Shown here one piece after another: positions 25,347 to 32,637 of a stretch of 41,400 nucleotides of DNA. Made by a program: the position numbers and the translations under genes. Position 1 is the first letter of the stretch, and the number at the start of each line of letters is the position of its first letter. The notes under the pieces are model-generated. The model saw only the letters and a list, made by a program, of their open reading frames with translations, was not told where the DNA came from and made no database searches. This DNA is from Oerskovia merdavium (GTDB lineage Bacteria; Actinomycetota; Actinomycetes; Actinomycetales; Cellulomonadaceae). Location: the NCBI RefSeq assembly GCF_014836755.1, contig NZ_JACSQF010000009.1, positions 63,881 to 105,280 of the forward strand, read 5' to 3'.

Positions 25347-27065
25347 TCAGTCCGCGTGCGCGACGTGCGTCCCCCGCATGGCGAGCGCCGCGACGAGCCC
25401 GATCACCAGGACCGCCGACGTCACGAGGAGCGTCTGCCCGACCGCGACAGAGAATCCCTGGTGCAGCGCGGTCGTGGCGGCCTCGCGGATCTGCGCCGCG
25501 GCCTCGGGCGGGATGCCCGCAGGGAGATCGAAGCTCTGGGCAGCGCCCGTGTACGACCCGCCGGCCGACGCGAAGCCGTCGACGAACGGCTGGCGGAGCT
25601 CGGGAGGCAGGCCTGCCGCGGCGTCGCGCGCGGCCGCGGGCAGGGTCGCCGAGAGACGGCTCGTGAGGGTCGCGACGATCGCAGCCGAACCGATCACGCC
25701 GCCCACCTGACGGAACGTGTTGAACGCGCCCGCGCCGGCGCCCGCCGTGCGGTGGTCGAGCCCCGACGTGGCGAGGTTGGCGAGCGGCGAGAAGACGGCG
25801 CCGGTACCGATCCCGAACAGGGTCATGGGCGCGACGATGGACAGGGTGCTCGCGTCAGGTGTGATCGCGACACTGAGCCACGCGACCGACGCCGCGAGCA
25901 GCGCGAAGCCCGTCGCGACGACCCACTTGGCCGGGATCCGGTCCGAGAGCCTGCCCGCGAACGGTGCCACGACACCGGACACGAGCGACCCCGGCAGGTT
26001 GATGAGCGCCGCCTCGAGCGGCGAGAGACCCAGGATCGACTGCAGGAAGATCGTCAGCGGGAAGAAGATCCCGATCATCCCGAACGACACGGCCATGCCG
26101 GACACGTTCGCGAGCGAGAAGTTGCGCGAGTGGAAGAGCGTGAGCGGCAGCAGGGCACGGTCGCCCAGGTGCCGCTGCCACAGCACGAACGCCGCGAGCA
26201 CCAGGACCCCCAGGCCGATGATCGACCAGATGGTGAGCGGGCCCACGACCCTGCCCCAGTGATAGGTCTCGCCCTCCTGCAGACCGAACACGAACAGGAA
26301 CAGGCCCACGATCGACAGCGCGACCCCGACCATGTCGAAGCTGCGCTTGTTGGTCGGCAGGGACGGCAGGCTCCGCAGCGCCAGGACGAGAGCCACGACG
26401 CCCACGGGGATGTTGACGAAGAAGATCCACTCCCAGCCCCAGGACTCGACGAACACACCGCCGAGCAGCGGTCCCGCGATCGTCGCGACCCCCGCGACCG
26501 CGCCCCACAGCCCCATCGCCGCGCCGCGCTGACGCGGCGGGAAGACGCGCGTGATCATCGACATGGTCTGCGGGGTCATGAGGGCGGCACCGACGCCCTG
26601 GACCGCGCGGGCCACGATGAGCATCTCGACCGACCCGGAGAGCCCGCACCACAGCGAGGAGAGCGTGAAGACCACGAGCCCCAGGACGAACACGGGCTTG
26701 GGTCCGAACCGGTCGCCCAGGCGACCCGCGAGCAGGAGCAGCACCGCGTACGTGAGCAGATAGGCGCTGTTGACCCAGCCCACCGCGGTGAGGGTCGTGT
26801 CGAACGTGTCGACGAGCGTGGGGACCGCGATGTTCACGATCGTGGTGTCGACCATGATCATGAAGAAGCCCAGGCACAGCGCGGGCAGGATGCTCCACGG
26901 GCTGCGCCCGCCGAGGTCGACGAGCGGCGGTCCTGCGGTCGCGCCGGGCGCCCCGGGTGCGCCTGCGGGCGGGCCTTCCGGTGGTGCAGCGAGCGTCGGC
27001 GTGGCGGGGTCCGTCCGGGTGCCGGTCGTCGGCAGGCTCTCGGAAGAGGGTGGCGTGGTGGTCAT
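25347..27065 (-). CDS. MFS multidrug efflux transporter, DHA2 (EmrB/QacA) family
   Basis: Proton-driven drug exporter (572 residues) with fourteen predicted membrane segments. After a Pro/Thr-rich cytoplasmic tail of about 55 residues, the first segment (LCLGFFMIMVDTTIVNIAVPTL) shows motif D1 of DHA2 transporters with its membrane Asp. Motif A is GRLGDRFGPKPVF, and the antiporter motif C region is GPLLGGVFVESWGWEWIFFVNIPVG. A long extracytoplasmic loop lies between the last two segments (about 480-535). The ATG has GAGGA 7 nt upstream. It lies 82 bp downstream of a PadR regulator on the same strand, a common arrangement for drug-inducible efflux. Confidence 0.94.
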   Translation of the reverse strand: MTTTPPSSESLPTTGTRTDPATPTLAAPPEGPPAGAPGAPGATAGPPLVDLGGRSPWSILPALCLGFFMIMVDTTIVNIAVPTLVDTFDTTLTAVGWVNSAYLLTYAVLLLLAGRLGDRFGPKPVFVLGLVVFTLSSLWCGLSGSVEMLIVARAVQGVGAALMTPQTMSMITRVFPPRQRGAAMGLWGAVAGVATIAGPLLGGVFVESWGWEWIFFVNIPVGVVALVLALRSLPSLPTNKRSFDMVGVALSIVGLFLFVFGLQEGETYHWGRVVGPLTIWSIIGLGVLVLAAFVLWQRHLGDRALLPLTLFHSRNFSLANVSGMAVSFGMIGIFFPLTIFLQSILGLSPLEAALINLPGSLVSGVVAPFAGRLSDRIPAKWVVATGFALLAASVAWLSVAITPDASTLSIVAPMTLFGIGTGAVFSPLANLATSGLDHRTAGAGAGAFNTFRQVGGVIGSAAIVATLTSRLSATLPAAARDAAAGLPPELRQPFVDGFASAGGSYTGAAQSFDLPAGIPPEAAAQIREAATTALHQGFSVAVGQTLLVTSAVLVIGLVAALAMRGTHVAHAD

Positions 27066-27147
27066 GGGTGTCCTCGGGCTCGGAGAAGTGCGGGGAGTTC
27101 AGGAAGGGCTGCGCGAGCAGCGGAACCGGCGTGACGCCGGCGGCCCG

Positions 27148-27783
27148 TCAGGGCACGTCACCTGCGGCCGCGGCCCGCGAGCGGGCGGCGGAGAAGTCAC
27201 GGAAGGACTGCGGGACGGACTCGTCCCAGTCCAGGGCGCCGGAGTCGAGGTCGGCGAGCAGGCGGTCGATCCAGGCCAGCTCGGACTCGATCCGGTGGAT
27301 GTCGTACTCGACGTCGAGCAGGAGGCGACGTGGCAGCCCGTGGCTGCGGACGACGTCGTACCTGGCGATGTAGGACGCGAGTTCCTCGGCCGACGCGGCC
27401 CGCCGGTCCCGCAGCGCGTCGACCGCGCTCGCCCGGTCGATCGCGTGCGCCTGCGAGAGCGCGAGCGGGAACGAGGGGTGCTCGCGCCGGGGTCGACCGA
27501 GCAGCAGCGCGGTGCGGTCGGCGAACGCGTCGCGCCCCGCGCCGGTCAGGCGATAGGTGGTCCGCTGCGGACGGTTGCCCTCGCGGTCGGTGCCGACCAC
27601 CTCGACGTACCCCTCGGACTCCAGGCGGTCCATCGCGTGGTAGACCGAGCCCGGCGTGATGCTCGCGAGCCGGTCGTCCCCGCGCTGCTTGAGCGTCTGG
27701 TGGACCTGGTAGGGGTGCATGGGCTGCTCGTGGAGGAGCCCGAGCAGCAGGAGCGCGGCGGCGGACAGCTCCTTGCGTGCCAT
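27148..27783 (-). CDS. PadR-family transcriptional regulator
   Basis: Winged-helix repressor of 211 residues, PadR subfamily 2 by size. The N-terminal DNA-binding domain is typical: SAAALLLLGLLHEQPMHPYQVHQTLKQRGDDRLASITPGSVYHAMDRLESEGYVEVVGTDREGNRPQRTTYRLTGAGRDAF (first about 90 residues, including YxxxxxLE.EG and the wing R.TY.LT). The C-terminal half is a helical dimerisation and ligand domain. ATG with AGGAGG 5 nt upstream. It likely represses its own operon with the MFS pump; an AT-rich repeat region about 140 bp upstream is a candidate operator. Confidence 0.93.
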   Translation of the reverse strand: MARKELSAAALLLLGLLHEQPMHPYQVHQTLKQRGDDRLASITPGSVYHAMDRLESEGYVEVVGTDREGNRPQRTTYRLTGAGRDAFADRTALLLGRPRREHPSFPLALSQAHAIDRASAVDALRDRRAASAEELASYIARYDVVRSHGLPRRLLLDVEYDIHRIESELAWIDRLLADLDSGALDWDESVPQSFRDFSAARSRAAAAGDVP

Positions 27784-28255
27784 GTCTCGCCTCCTGACGG
27801 TGGGGTGGCTCGTTGGTTCGTTGGTGTGGTTCGTGCGAGCAACCTGGCGGCCGACGACGGGTGGCCGGAGAGCCGGAGCGGCGGGTGTGCGCGAGCACTC
27901 CAGCACGGTCGTTCCCCCAGGAATATTCCCGTCGGAATATACGCCCCCGCAGCGGCAGGGTCGAGGGCGATGCCGCCACGGTGGGGCACGTCACGTGTCC
28001 CTGCCGTCGTCCGACGGACCGGGCCGACGTGCCCGCATGCTGCCGAGGTGTTGACTACTCCGGTCGCCACTCACGGCACTAGGCTCGGACGGGCGGTGCG
28101 CGCGGGCAGGACGGACGGCATCGCTGCAGGTCAAGCACCACCCCGACCGCGGCCGCCGAACGGCGCCGGTGCGGACGCCGGCACGGCCCGCCACCGGAGC
28201 GGTGTCCGGGCGGCATCAGAGCGGTATCGAGAACGAGCTCGACACGAGGAGACGC
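27784..28255. other. 472-bp divergent intergenic region
   Basis: No gene supported. It holds the padR promoter/operator candidate (27920-27964) and, near the FGE gene, two copies of GAGCGGTNTC at 28197-28206 and 28219-28228, 22 bp apart (two helical turns), which could be a regulator site. TAGGCT at 28080-28085 is a possible plus-strand -10 without a clear -35. Confidence 0.5.
27920..27964 (-). promoter_or_regulatory. candidate padR promoter with GGAATAT repeats
   Basis: The palindrome GGAATATTCC (27920-27929) is followed by a second GGAATATA (27934-27941), an AT-rich island in very GC-rich DNA. On the minus strand TCGACC (27959-27964), 17 bp, TATATT (27936-27941) makes a promoter directed at padR, with the palindrome over the start site as expected for autorepression. 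Confidence 0.5.
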
Positions 28256-29482
28256 ATGGACACGGCAGCGGGCACGTCATCGGCACCCGAGCAGACGAAG
28301 GGGCCCGACGGCGGGACGACCGGCAGCGCCGGTCGGGCCGGCACGACCGTCCCCGCGACGGCCCCCGTGACGGCCCGCCCGACCTCGACCCTCTCGCCCC
28401 TGGTCCCGCTGCCCGGCGGCACGTACCGGCGGGGATCGACCGAGTTCTACCCCGACGAGGCTCCTGTCCACGAGGTCACGGTCGGCCCGTTCGAGATCGA
28501 GCAGCACCCGGTGACCAACGCGCAGTTCGCGGCGTTCGTCGACGCGACGGGCTACGTCACGGTCGCCGAGCGTCCGCTCGACCCGGCCGACTACCCGGGC
28601 GTCGCGGTCGAGGACCTCCAGCCGGGGGCGCTCGTCTTCACCCCGACCGCCGGTCCTGTGAACCTCTCCGACTGGCGCCAGTGGTGGCGCTGGCAGCCCG
28701 GGGCCCGGTGGAGCGCACCGCACGGCCCGGGCAGCTCGATCGAGGGCCGCGAGGACCACCCGGTCGTGCAGGTCTCGTACGAGGACGCCCAGGCCTACGC
28801 GGCGTGGGCAGGCAGGTCGCTCCCCACCGAGGCCGAGTGGGAGTACGCAGGACGCGGCGGGCTCGACGGCGCACGCTTCGCCTGGGGCGACGAGTACCAG
28901 CCCGACGGCGAGCTCCTCGCGAACCACTGGCAGGGTTCGTTCCCGTACCGCAACACGGGCGCCCGGGGGTGGGTCGGCACGAGCCCCGTGGGGACGTTCC
29001 CCGCGAACGGGTTCGGGCTCGCCGACATGACCGGCAACGTCTGGGAGTGGACCTCGTCCTTCTACACGCCCAACCACGCGGTCGACGCCCGCACGGCCGA
29101 GGAGGTCGCCGCGGCACGTGACGCGCTCACGATCGAGATGCCCGCGTGCTGCGCGCCGAGCACCGGCGCAGCCATGGCAGCGGCCCACCCCGCCCCGCAC
29201 GACCCGCTGGGAGCGGCCGGCCTCGACGAGGACACCGCGACGGACGTTCGGGCCGCCGCGAGCGCCGAGCCCGGCTCGGCGATCCCCCGCAAGGTCCTCA
29301 AGGGCGGGTCGCACCTGTGCGCACCGGAGTACTGCCTGCGCTACCGGCCCGCGGCTCGTTCGCCCCAGGCGGTCGACACCGCGACGAGCCACATCGGCTT
29401 CCGCTGCGTGGTCCGCCCGCCCGTGGCGGTCGCCCCGTCGACGCCCGGCATGCCGGCGTCCGCGCGCAACCTCCTGGGCTGA
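28256..29482 (+). CDS. formylglycine-generating enzyme (sulfatase-activating)
   Basis: Copper-dependent oxidase that converts the Cys of a CxPxR motif in sulfatases to C-alpha-formylglycine. The 408-residue product shows the FGE fold: PGGTYRRGSTEFYPDEAP, FEIEQHPVTNAQFAAFVDATGY, NHPVV-like EDHPVVQVSYEDAQAYAAWAG, RSLPTEAEWEYAGRGG, TGNVWEWTSSFY and the active-site segment GSHLCAPEYCLRYRPAARS with Cys355 and Cys360. Those two Cys distinguish true FGE from related FGE-sulfatase-domain proteins. A CC pair (298-299) and an Ala-rich insertion of about 45 residues before PRKVLKGGSH are longer than I expect. The ATG has GAGGAG upstream. No sulfatase gene is visible in the window. DUF1697 gene follows after 3 bp. 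Confidence 0.93.
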   Translation: MDTAAGTSSAPEQTKGPDGGTTGSAGRAGTTVPATAPVTARPTSTLSPLVPLPGGTYRRGSTEFYPDEAPVHEVTVGPFEIEQHPVTNAQFAAFVDATGYVTVAERPLDPADYPGVAVEDLQPGALVFTPTAGPVNLSDWRQWWRWQPGARWSAPHGPGSSIEGREDHPVVQVSYEDAQAYAAWAGRSLPTEAEWEYAGRGGLDGARFAWGDEYQPDGELLANHWQGSFPYRNTGARGWVGTSPVGTFPANGFGLADMTGNVWEWTSSFYTPNHAVDARTAEEVAAARDALTIEMPACCAPSTGAAMAAAHPAPHDPLGAAGLDEDTATDVRAAASAEPGSAIPRKVLKGGSHLCAPEYCLRYRPAARSPQAVDTATSHIGFRCVVRPPVAVAPSTPGMPASARNLLG

Positions 29483-29485
29483 GGC

Positions 29486-30061
29486 GTGTCCGGGTCGAGC
29501 GTCCCGTCGGCCTACGCGGTGCTGCTGCGCGGGGTGAACGTGGGCGGGGGCCGCAAGGTCCTGTCGGCGGACCTGCGCGCTGTCGCGCAGGACGCAGGGT
29601 TCGCGGGCGCGCGCACGCTCCTCAACAGCGGGAACCTCGTCGTCTCGCCGGGGACGTCGGGAGCCTCCGGGCCCGACGACGTCGCGCGCCTCGTGCGCGC
29701 AGGGCTCGCCCGGCGCCTGGGGCTGGACGTCGACGTGCTCGCGCTGACGGGCGCGGACCTCGAACGAGCGATCGCCGCGAACCCCTTCCTCGAGGCCGCG
29801 GGCCAGGACCCGTCGCACCTGCTGCTGACGTTCTACCCGGCGGCACCGGACCCGGAGCGGGTCGCAGCGCTCGACCCGCTCGCCTACGGGGTCGAGCACA
29901 TGGCGTGGTCCGGGCCGGTCAGCTACACCTGGTACCAGGGCGGGGTCGGGACCTCGAGGCTCACGCCGGCGGTGCTGCTGCGGACGGTCGGGCTGTGGGG
30001 CACGGCCAGGAACTGGAACACGGTCACCAAGCTCGCCGGGCTGGTCGACGCGGCGGGCTGA
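29486..30061 (+). CDS. DUF1697 family protein
   Basis: 191-residue soluble protein of the DUF1697 family, whose function is unknown. The family opening is clear: YAVLLRGVNVGGGRKVLSADLRAVAQDAGFAGARTLLNSGNLVVS. The later L..RGLW.TARNWNTVTKL segment (VGLWGTARNWNTVTKL) is also conserved. The start is GTG, 3 bp after the FGE stop, so it is probably co-transcribed with and translationally dependent on FGE; the pairing has no obvious biochemical logic. Its stop lies 7 bp from the convergent stop of the next gene. Confidence 0.92.
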   Translation: MSGSSVPSAYAVLLRGVNVGGGRKVLSADLRAVAQDAGFAGARTLLNSGNLVVSPGTSGASGPDDVARLVRAGLARRLGLDVDVLALTGADLERAIAANPFLEAAGQDPSHLLLTFYPAAPDPERVAALDPLAYGVEHMAWSGPVSYTWYQGGVGTSRLTPAVLLRTVGLWGTARNWNTVTKLAGLVDAAG

Positions 30062-30068
30062 TCTTCCC

Positions 30069-30857
30069 TCAGGCCCGGCGCTCGACGCCGATCGCGCCCG
30101 TGGGCGCGGCGGGCGCGACCGGACGCCAGAGCTGCACGGTCCCCTCGTCCCGCACCACGACCCCGATCGCCGCGAGGTCGGCTCGCAGCTCGCGCACGTG
30201 GTCGTCCTTTCCCGCGTCGATCAGTCCGGCTCGTGCGCGCAGGAGGGCGTCGGCCCCCGCGGGAAGCCCCAGGTCGCCTGCCTCCCACGGGCGGTATGCC
30301 GCACGGAACGGGTCGCCGGTCTCACGCCAGGGCCACCCGTGCGTGTCGAAGGCCGCCCGGACCTCCGCGGAGGGCAGGTCGGCGGACCACCGGGCGACCT
30401 CCCGCTCGCCGCGCAGGAGGACGATCTCCTTGCCGTCCGCGAACACGTCGGTGACCTCGGACCGCCCGAGGGTCTCGAGAGTGTCCTTGGTCTTGAACCC
30501 GGCCCCCGTGGACGTCACCGCGACGCGCCCCATGGTCTCGACCAGGTGCTGGGCGAAGACCGCTCCGACGATCGCGCCCACGATCGCGAGCCCGACGACG
30601 GTGCACGCACCCCACCTGTCGGCGAGCGTGTCGACAGACCGGGCGATGCCCTGCCACGGCGCCCACGACAGGCCGGACATCCACGCCGCGAGCCAGCGCA
30701 GGCCGACGCCGGCCGCGGCACCGAGGACCGGGAGGACGGCACGGAGGAACAGCGTGTCGGCGGACGAGCACCCCACGACCGTCTCCTCCGGGGTGCGAGG
30801 GGTGGTCGATGCGGAGGGCGGCGTGGGGGTGGGCGCGTCAGGGGTCTTCTCGTACAC
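30069..30857 (-). CDS. YqeB-like membrane protein
   Basis: 262-residue protein with two or three membrane segments (about 36-60, LFLRAVLPVLGAAAGVGLRWLAAW, and about 85-108, VVGLAIVGAIVGAVFAQHLVE) and a cytoplasmic C-terminal domain beginning MGRVAVTSTGAGF. The block VTDVFADGKEIVLLRGEREVARWSADLPSAEVRAAFDTHGWPW resembles the YqeB family of Bacillus and actinobacteria; function is unknown. The GTG at 30857 is preferred because AGGAG lies about 9 nt upstream; ATG at 30893 has only a G-run directly adjacent. Divergent from nhaA. Confidence 0.7.
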   Translation of the reverse strand: MYEKTPDAPTPTPPSASTTPRTPEETVVGCSSADTLFLRAVLPVLGAAAGVGLRWLAAWMSGLSWAPWQGIARSVDTLADRWGACTVVGLAIVGAIVGAVFAQHLVETMGRVAVTSTGAGFKTKDTLETLGRSEVTDVFADGKEIVLLRGEREVARWSADLPSAEVRAAFDTHGWPWRETGDPFRAAYRPWEAGDLGLPAGADALLRARAGLIDAGKDDHVRELRADLAAIGVVVRDEGTVQLWRPVAPAAPTGAIGVERRA

Positions 30858-31016
30858 CCGTACATGCTCCTGCCGGGCGGGTGTCCGAGACATCCCCCTT
30901 TCGGCGGACTTCGGTCGCGTCCGTGTCCACCTTCCGGCATCCCCCGGCGAGCGTGCCGTCCTCCTCCGGTCCGGTCCAGGACCCGACGGGCGGGCCCGCC
31001 CGAGCCGGGCCACCGG

Positions 31017-31022
31017 TAAGAT
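31017..31022 (+). promoter_or_regulatory. -10 box upstream of nhaA
   Basis: TAAGAT, about 65 bp before the nhaA start, in a region otherwise devoid of AT-rich hexamers. Transcription would begin near 31029, leaving a leader of about 60 nt with an AGGAG. No good -35 is evident. Confidence 0.4.
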
Positions 31023-31088
31023 GGGACGCTGGTGTGCCGGGAAGTCTGGTCGGCGTGACGTCGACGACCCCTCAACCACAGGAGCCCT

Positions 31089-32507
31089 GTGAGCACGCAC
31101 GAGCAGCACACCCCCACCCCGGACGACTCCCCCCGCACGAGCGCGACGCCCGGCCCGGCGACCGCGGACGGCGCGGTGAACCTCCCTGCTGGCGCGACGC
31201 CGTCGGGCAGCGAGAACCCCGCCCCCTCGCCCGCCGCCCAGCCCGCGCCGCGCCCCGGCGCCGCGCAGCGCTGGAAGCGCTGGGTCACGCGCGAGACCAC
31301 GGGCGGCGCGCTCCTCATCGGCGCCGCGATCATCGCGCTCGTGTGGGCCAACTCGCCCTGGCGCGCGGCGTACTTCGACCTGTCCGCGCTCACGTTCGGA
31401 CCCGAGTCCCTCCACCTCGACCTGTCGCTGTCCACGTGGGCCGCCGACGGGCTGCTCGCCATCTTCTTCTTCGTGGTGGGCGTCGAGCTCAAGCAGGAGT
31501 TCGTCGCCGGCTCGCTGCGCAACCCGCGTCAGGCCGGCGTCCCCATGCTCGCGGCCGTGGGCGGCATGATCGTGCCCGCGATCCTCTACGTCACGGTCGC
31601 GCTCTGGGGAGGCGGCGCCGACGCCGTGCACGGCTGGGCCATCCCGACCGCGACCGACATCGCGTTCGCGCTCGCGGTCCTCGCGGTGTTCGGCCGCGGG
31701 CTCCCGACGGCGATCCGCACGTTCCTGCTCACGCTCGCCGTGGTCGACGACCTGCTCGCGATCGTCGTCATCGCGGTCTTCTACACCGAGACCCTGCACT
31801 GGGCCCCGCTGGGCCTGGCGCTCGTGGGCGTCGCGCTGTTCGCGTTCCTGGTGCGCCGCCGCCGCACGCACTGGTGGCTGCTGCTCCCGCTCGCGTTCGT
31901 CGTCTGGGCGCTGGTCCACGCGTCCGGGATCCACGCGACCGTCGCGGGCGTGCTCCTGGGCTTCACGGTCCCGGCCGTCGTCCTGTTCGGCGAGAAGACC
32001 TCGCGCACGCACCGGTTCGAGCACGTCGTCCGACCGATCTCCTCGGGCATCGCCCTGCCGATCTTCGCGTTCTTCGCGGCCGGCGTCTCGCTCGTCGACG
32101 GCGGCGGGATCGGCGAGATGATCGGCCAGCCGGCCGCGATCGGCATCATCGTGGGGCTCGTGGTCGGCAAGGGCATCGGCGTGCTCGGCGTCACCGCGCT
32201 CGTGACGAGGCTGACGCCGCTGCGGCTCGCGCCCGGCATCGGGGTGCGCGACCTGCTGCCCGTGGGCCTGCTCGCCGGGATCGGGTTCACGGTCTCCCTC
32301 CTCATCGCCGAGCTGTCCTTCCCCGACTCCGAGCACACGGACTCGGCCAAGGCCGCGGTGCTGCTGGCCTCGGTGATCTCGGCGCTGCTCGCCGCGACGG
32401 CGCTGCGCTGGGACGCCCGGCGCAAGCGCTCCGACGACATGAACGAGGACGGGCTGCCCGACGACGTCTCGACGTACATCGGGGACGCCGTCGACGACGA
32501 GCGCTGA
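31089..32507 (+). CDS. nhaA: Na+/H+ antiporter NhaA
   Basis: Electrogenic sodium/proton antiporter for pH and salt homeostasis (472 residues). After a Pro-rich N-terminal extension of about 60 residues come twelve membrane segments. The signature PTATDIAFALAVLAVFG (186-202) and the cation site VVDDLLAI with Asp220-Asp221, matching Asp163/Asp164 of E. coli NhaA, are present, as is the GVELKQEFVAGSL loop. The C-terminal tail (DDMNEDGLPDDVSTYIGDAVDDER) is acidic. GTG start with AGGAG 5 nt upstream. A small GC hairpin follows. Confidence 0.96.
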   Translation: MSTHEQHTPTPDDSPRTSATPGPATADGAVNLPAGATPSGSENPAPSPAAQPAPRPGAAQRWKRWVTRETTGGALLIGAAIIALVWANSPWRAAYFDLSALTFGPESLHLDLSLSTWAADGLLAIFFFVVGVELKQEFVAGSLRNPRQAGVPMLAAVGGMIVPAILYVTVALWGGGADAVHGWAIPTATDIAFALAVLAVFGRGLPTAIRTFLLTLAVVDDLLAIVVIAVFYTETLHWAPLGLALVGVALFAFLVRRRRTHWWLLLPLAFVVWALVHASGIHATVAGVLLGFTVPAVVLFGEKTSRTHRFEHVVRPISSGIALPIFAFFAAGVSLVDGGGIGEMIGQPAAIGIIVGLVVGKGIGVLGVTALVTRLTPLRLAPGIGVRDLLPVGLLAGIGFTVSLLIAELSFPDSEHTDSAKAAVLLASVISALLAATALRWDARRKRSDDMNEDGLPDDVSTYIGDAVDDER

Positions 32508-32534
32508 GCCAGGTCCCGGCCGGGCGAGGTGGCG

Positions 32535-32551
32535 GGAGCCGCGAGGGCTCC
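32535..32551 (+). terminator. hairpin downstream of nhaA
   Basis: GGAGCC and GGCTCC, a 6-bp stem with a GCGAG loop, 27 nt after the stop codon. Modest support. Confidence 0.35.
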
Positions 32552-32624
32552 GGACTCCCTCACCCGGCGGGGACCGCCCCACCGGCTTCACCCGGCGCCC
32601 GGTGGCGCGAAACCCCCAGCCCCG

Positions 32625-32630
32625 TACGAT
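32625..32630 (+). promoter_or_regulatory. -10 box of the alpha/beta hydrolase gene
   Basis: TACGAT followed by 7 nt (CGCACCC) and the GTG start at 32638. There is no Shine-Dalgarno sequence, so a leaderless mRNA is predicted and the GTG is preferred over the ATG at 32602. Confidence 0.6.
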
Positions 32631-32637
32631 CGCACCC

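Noticed and set aside
32602-32637. ATG at 32602 as start of the alpha/beta hydrolase
   Set aside because: It lies upstream of the TACGAT -10 box, and the GTG at 32638 has the leaderless spacing shared with other genes here.
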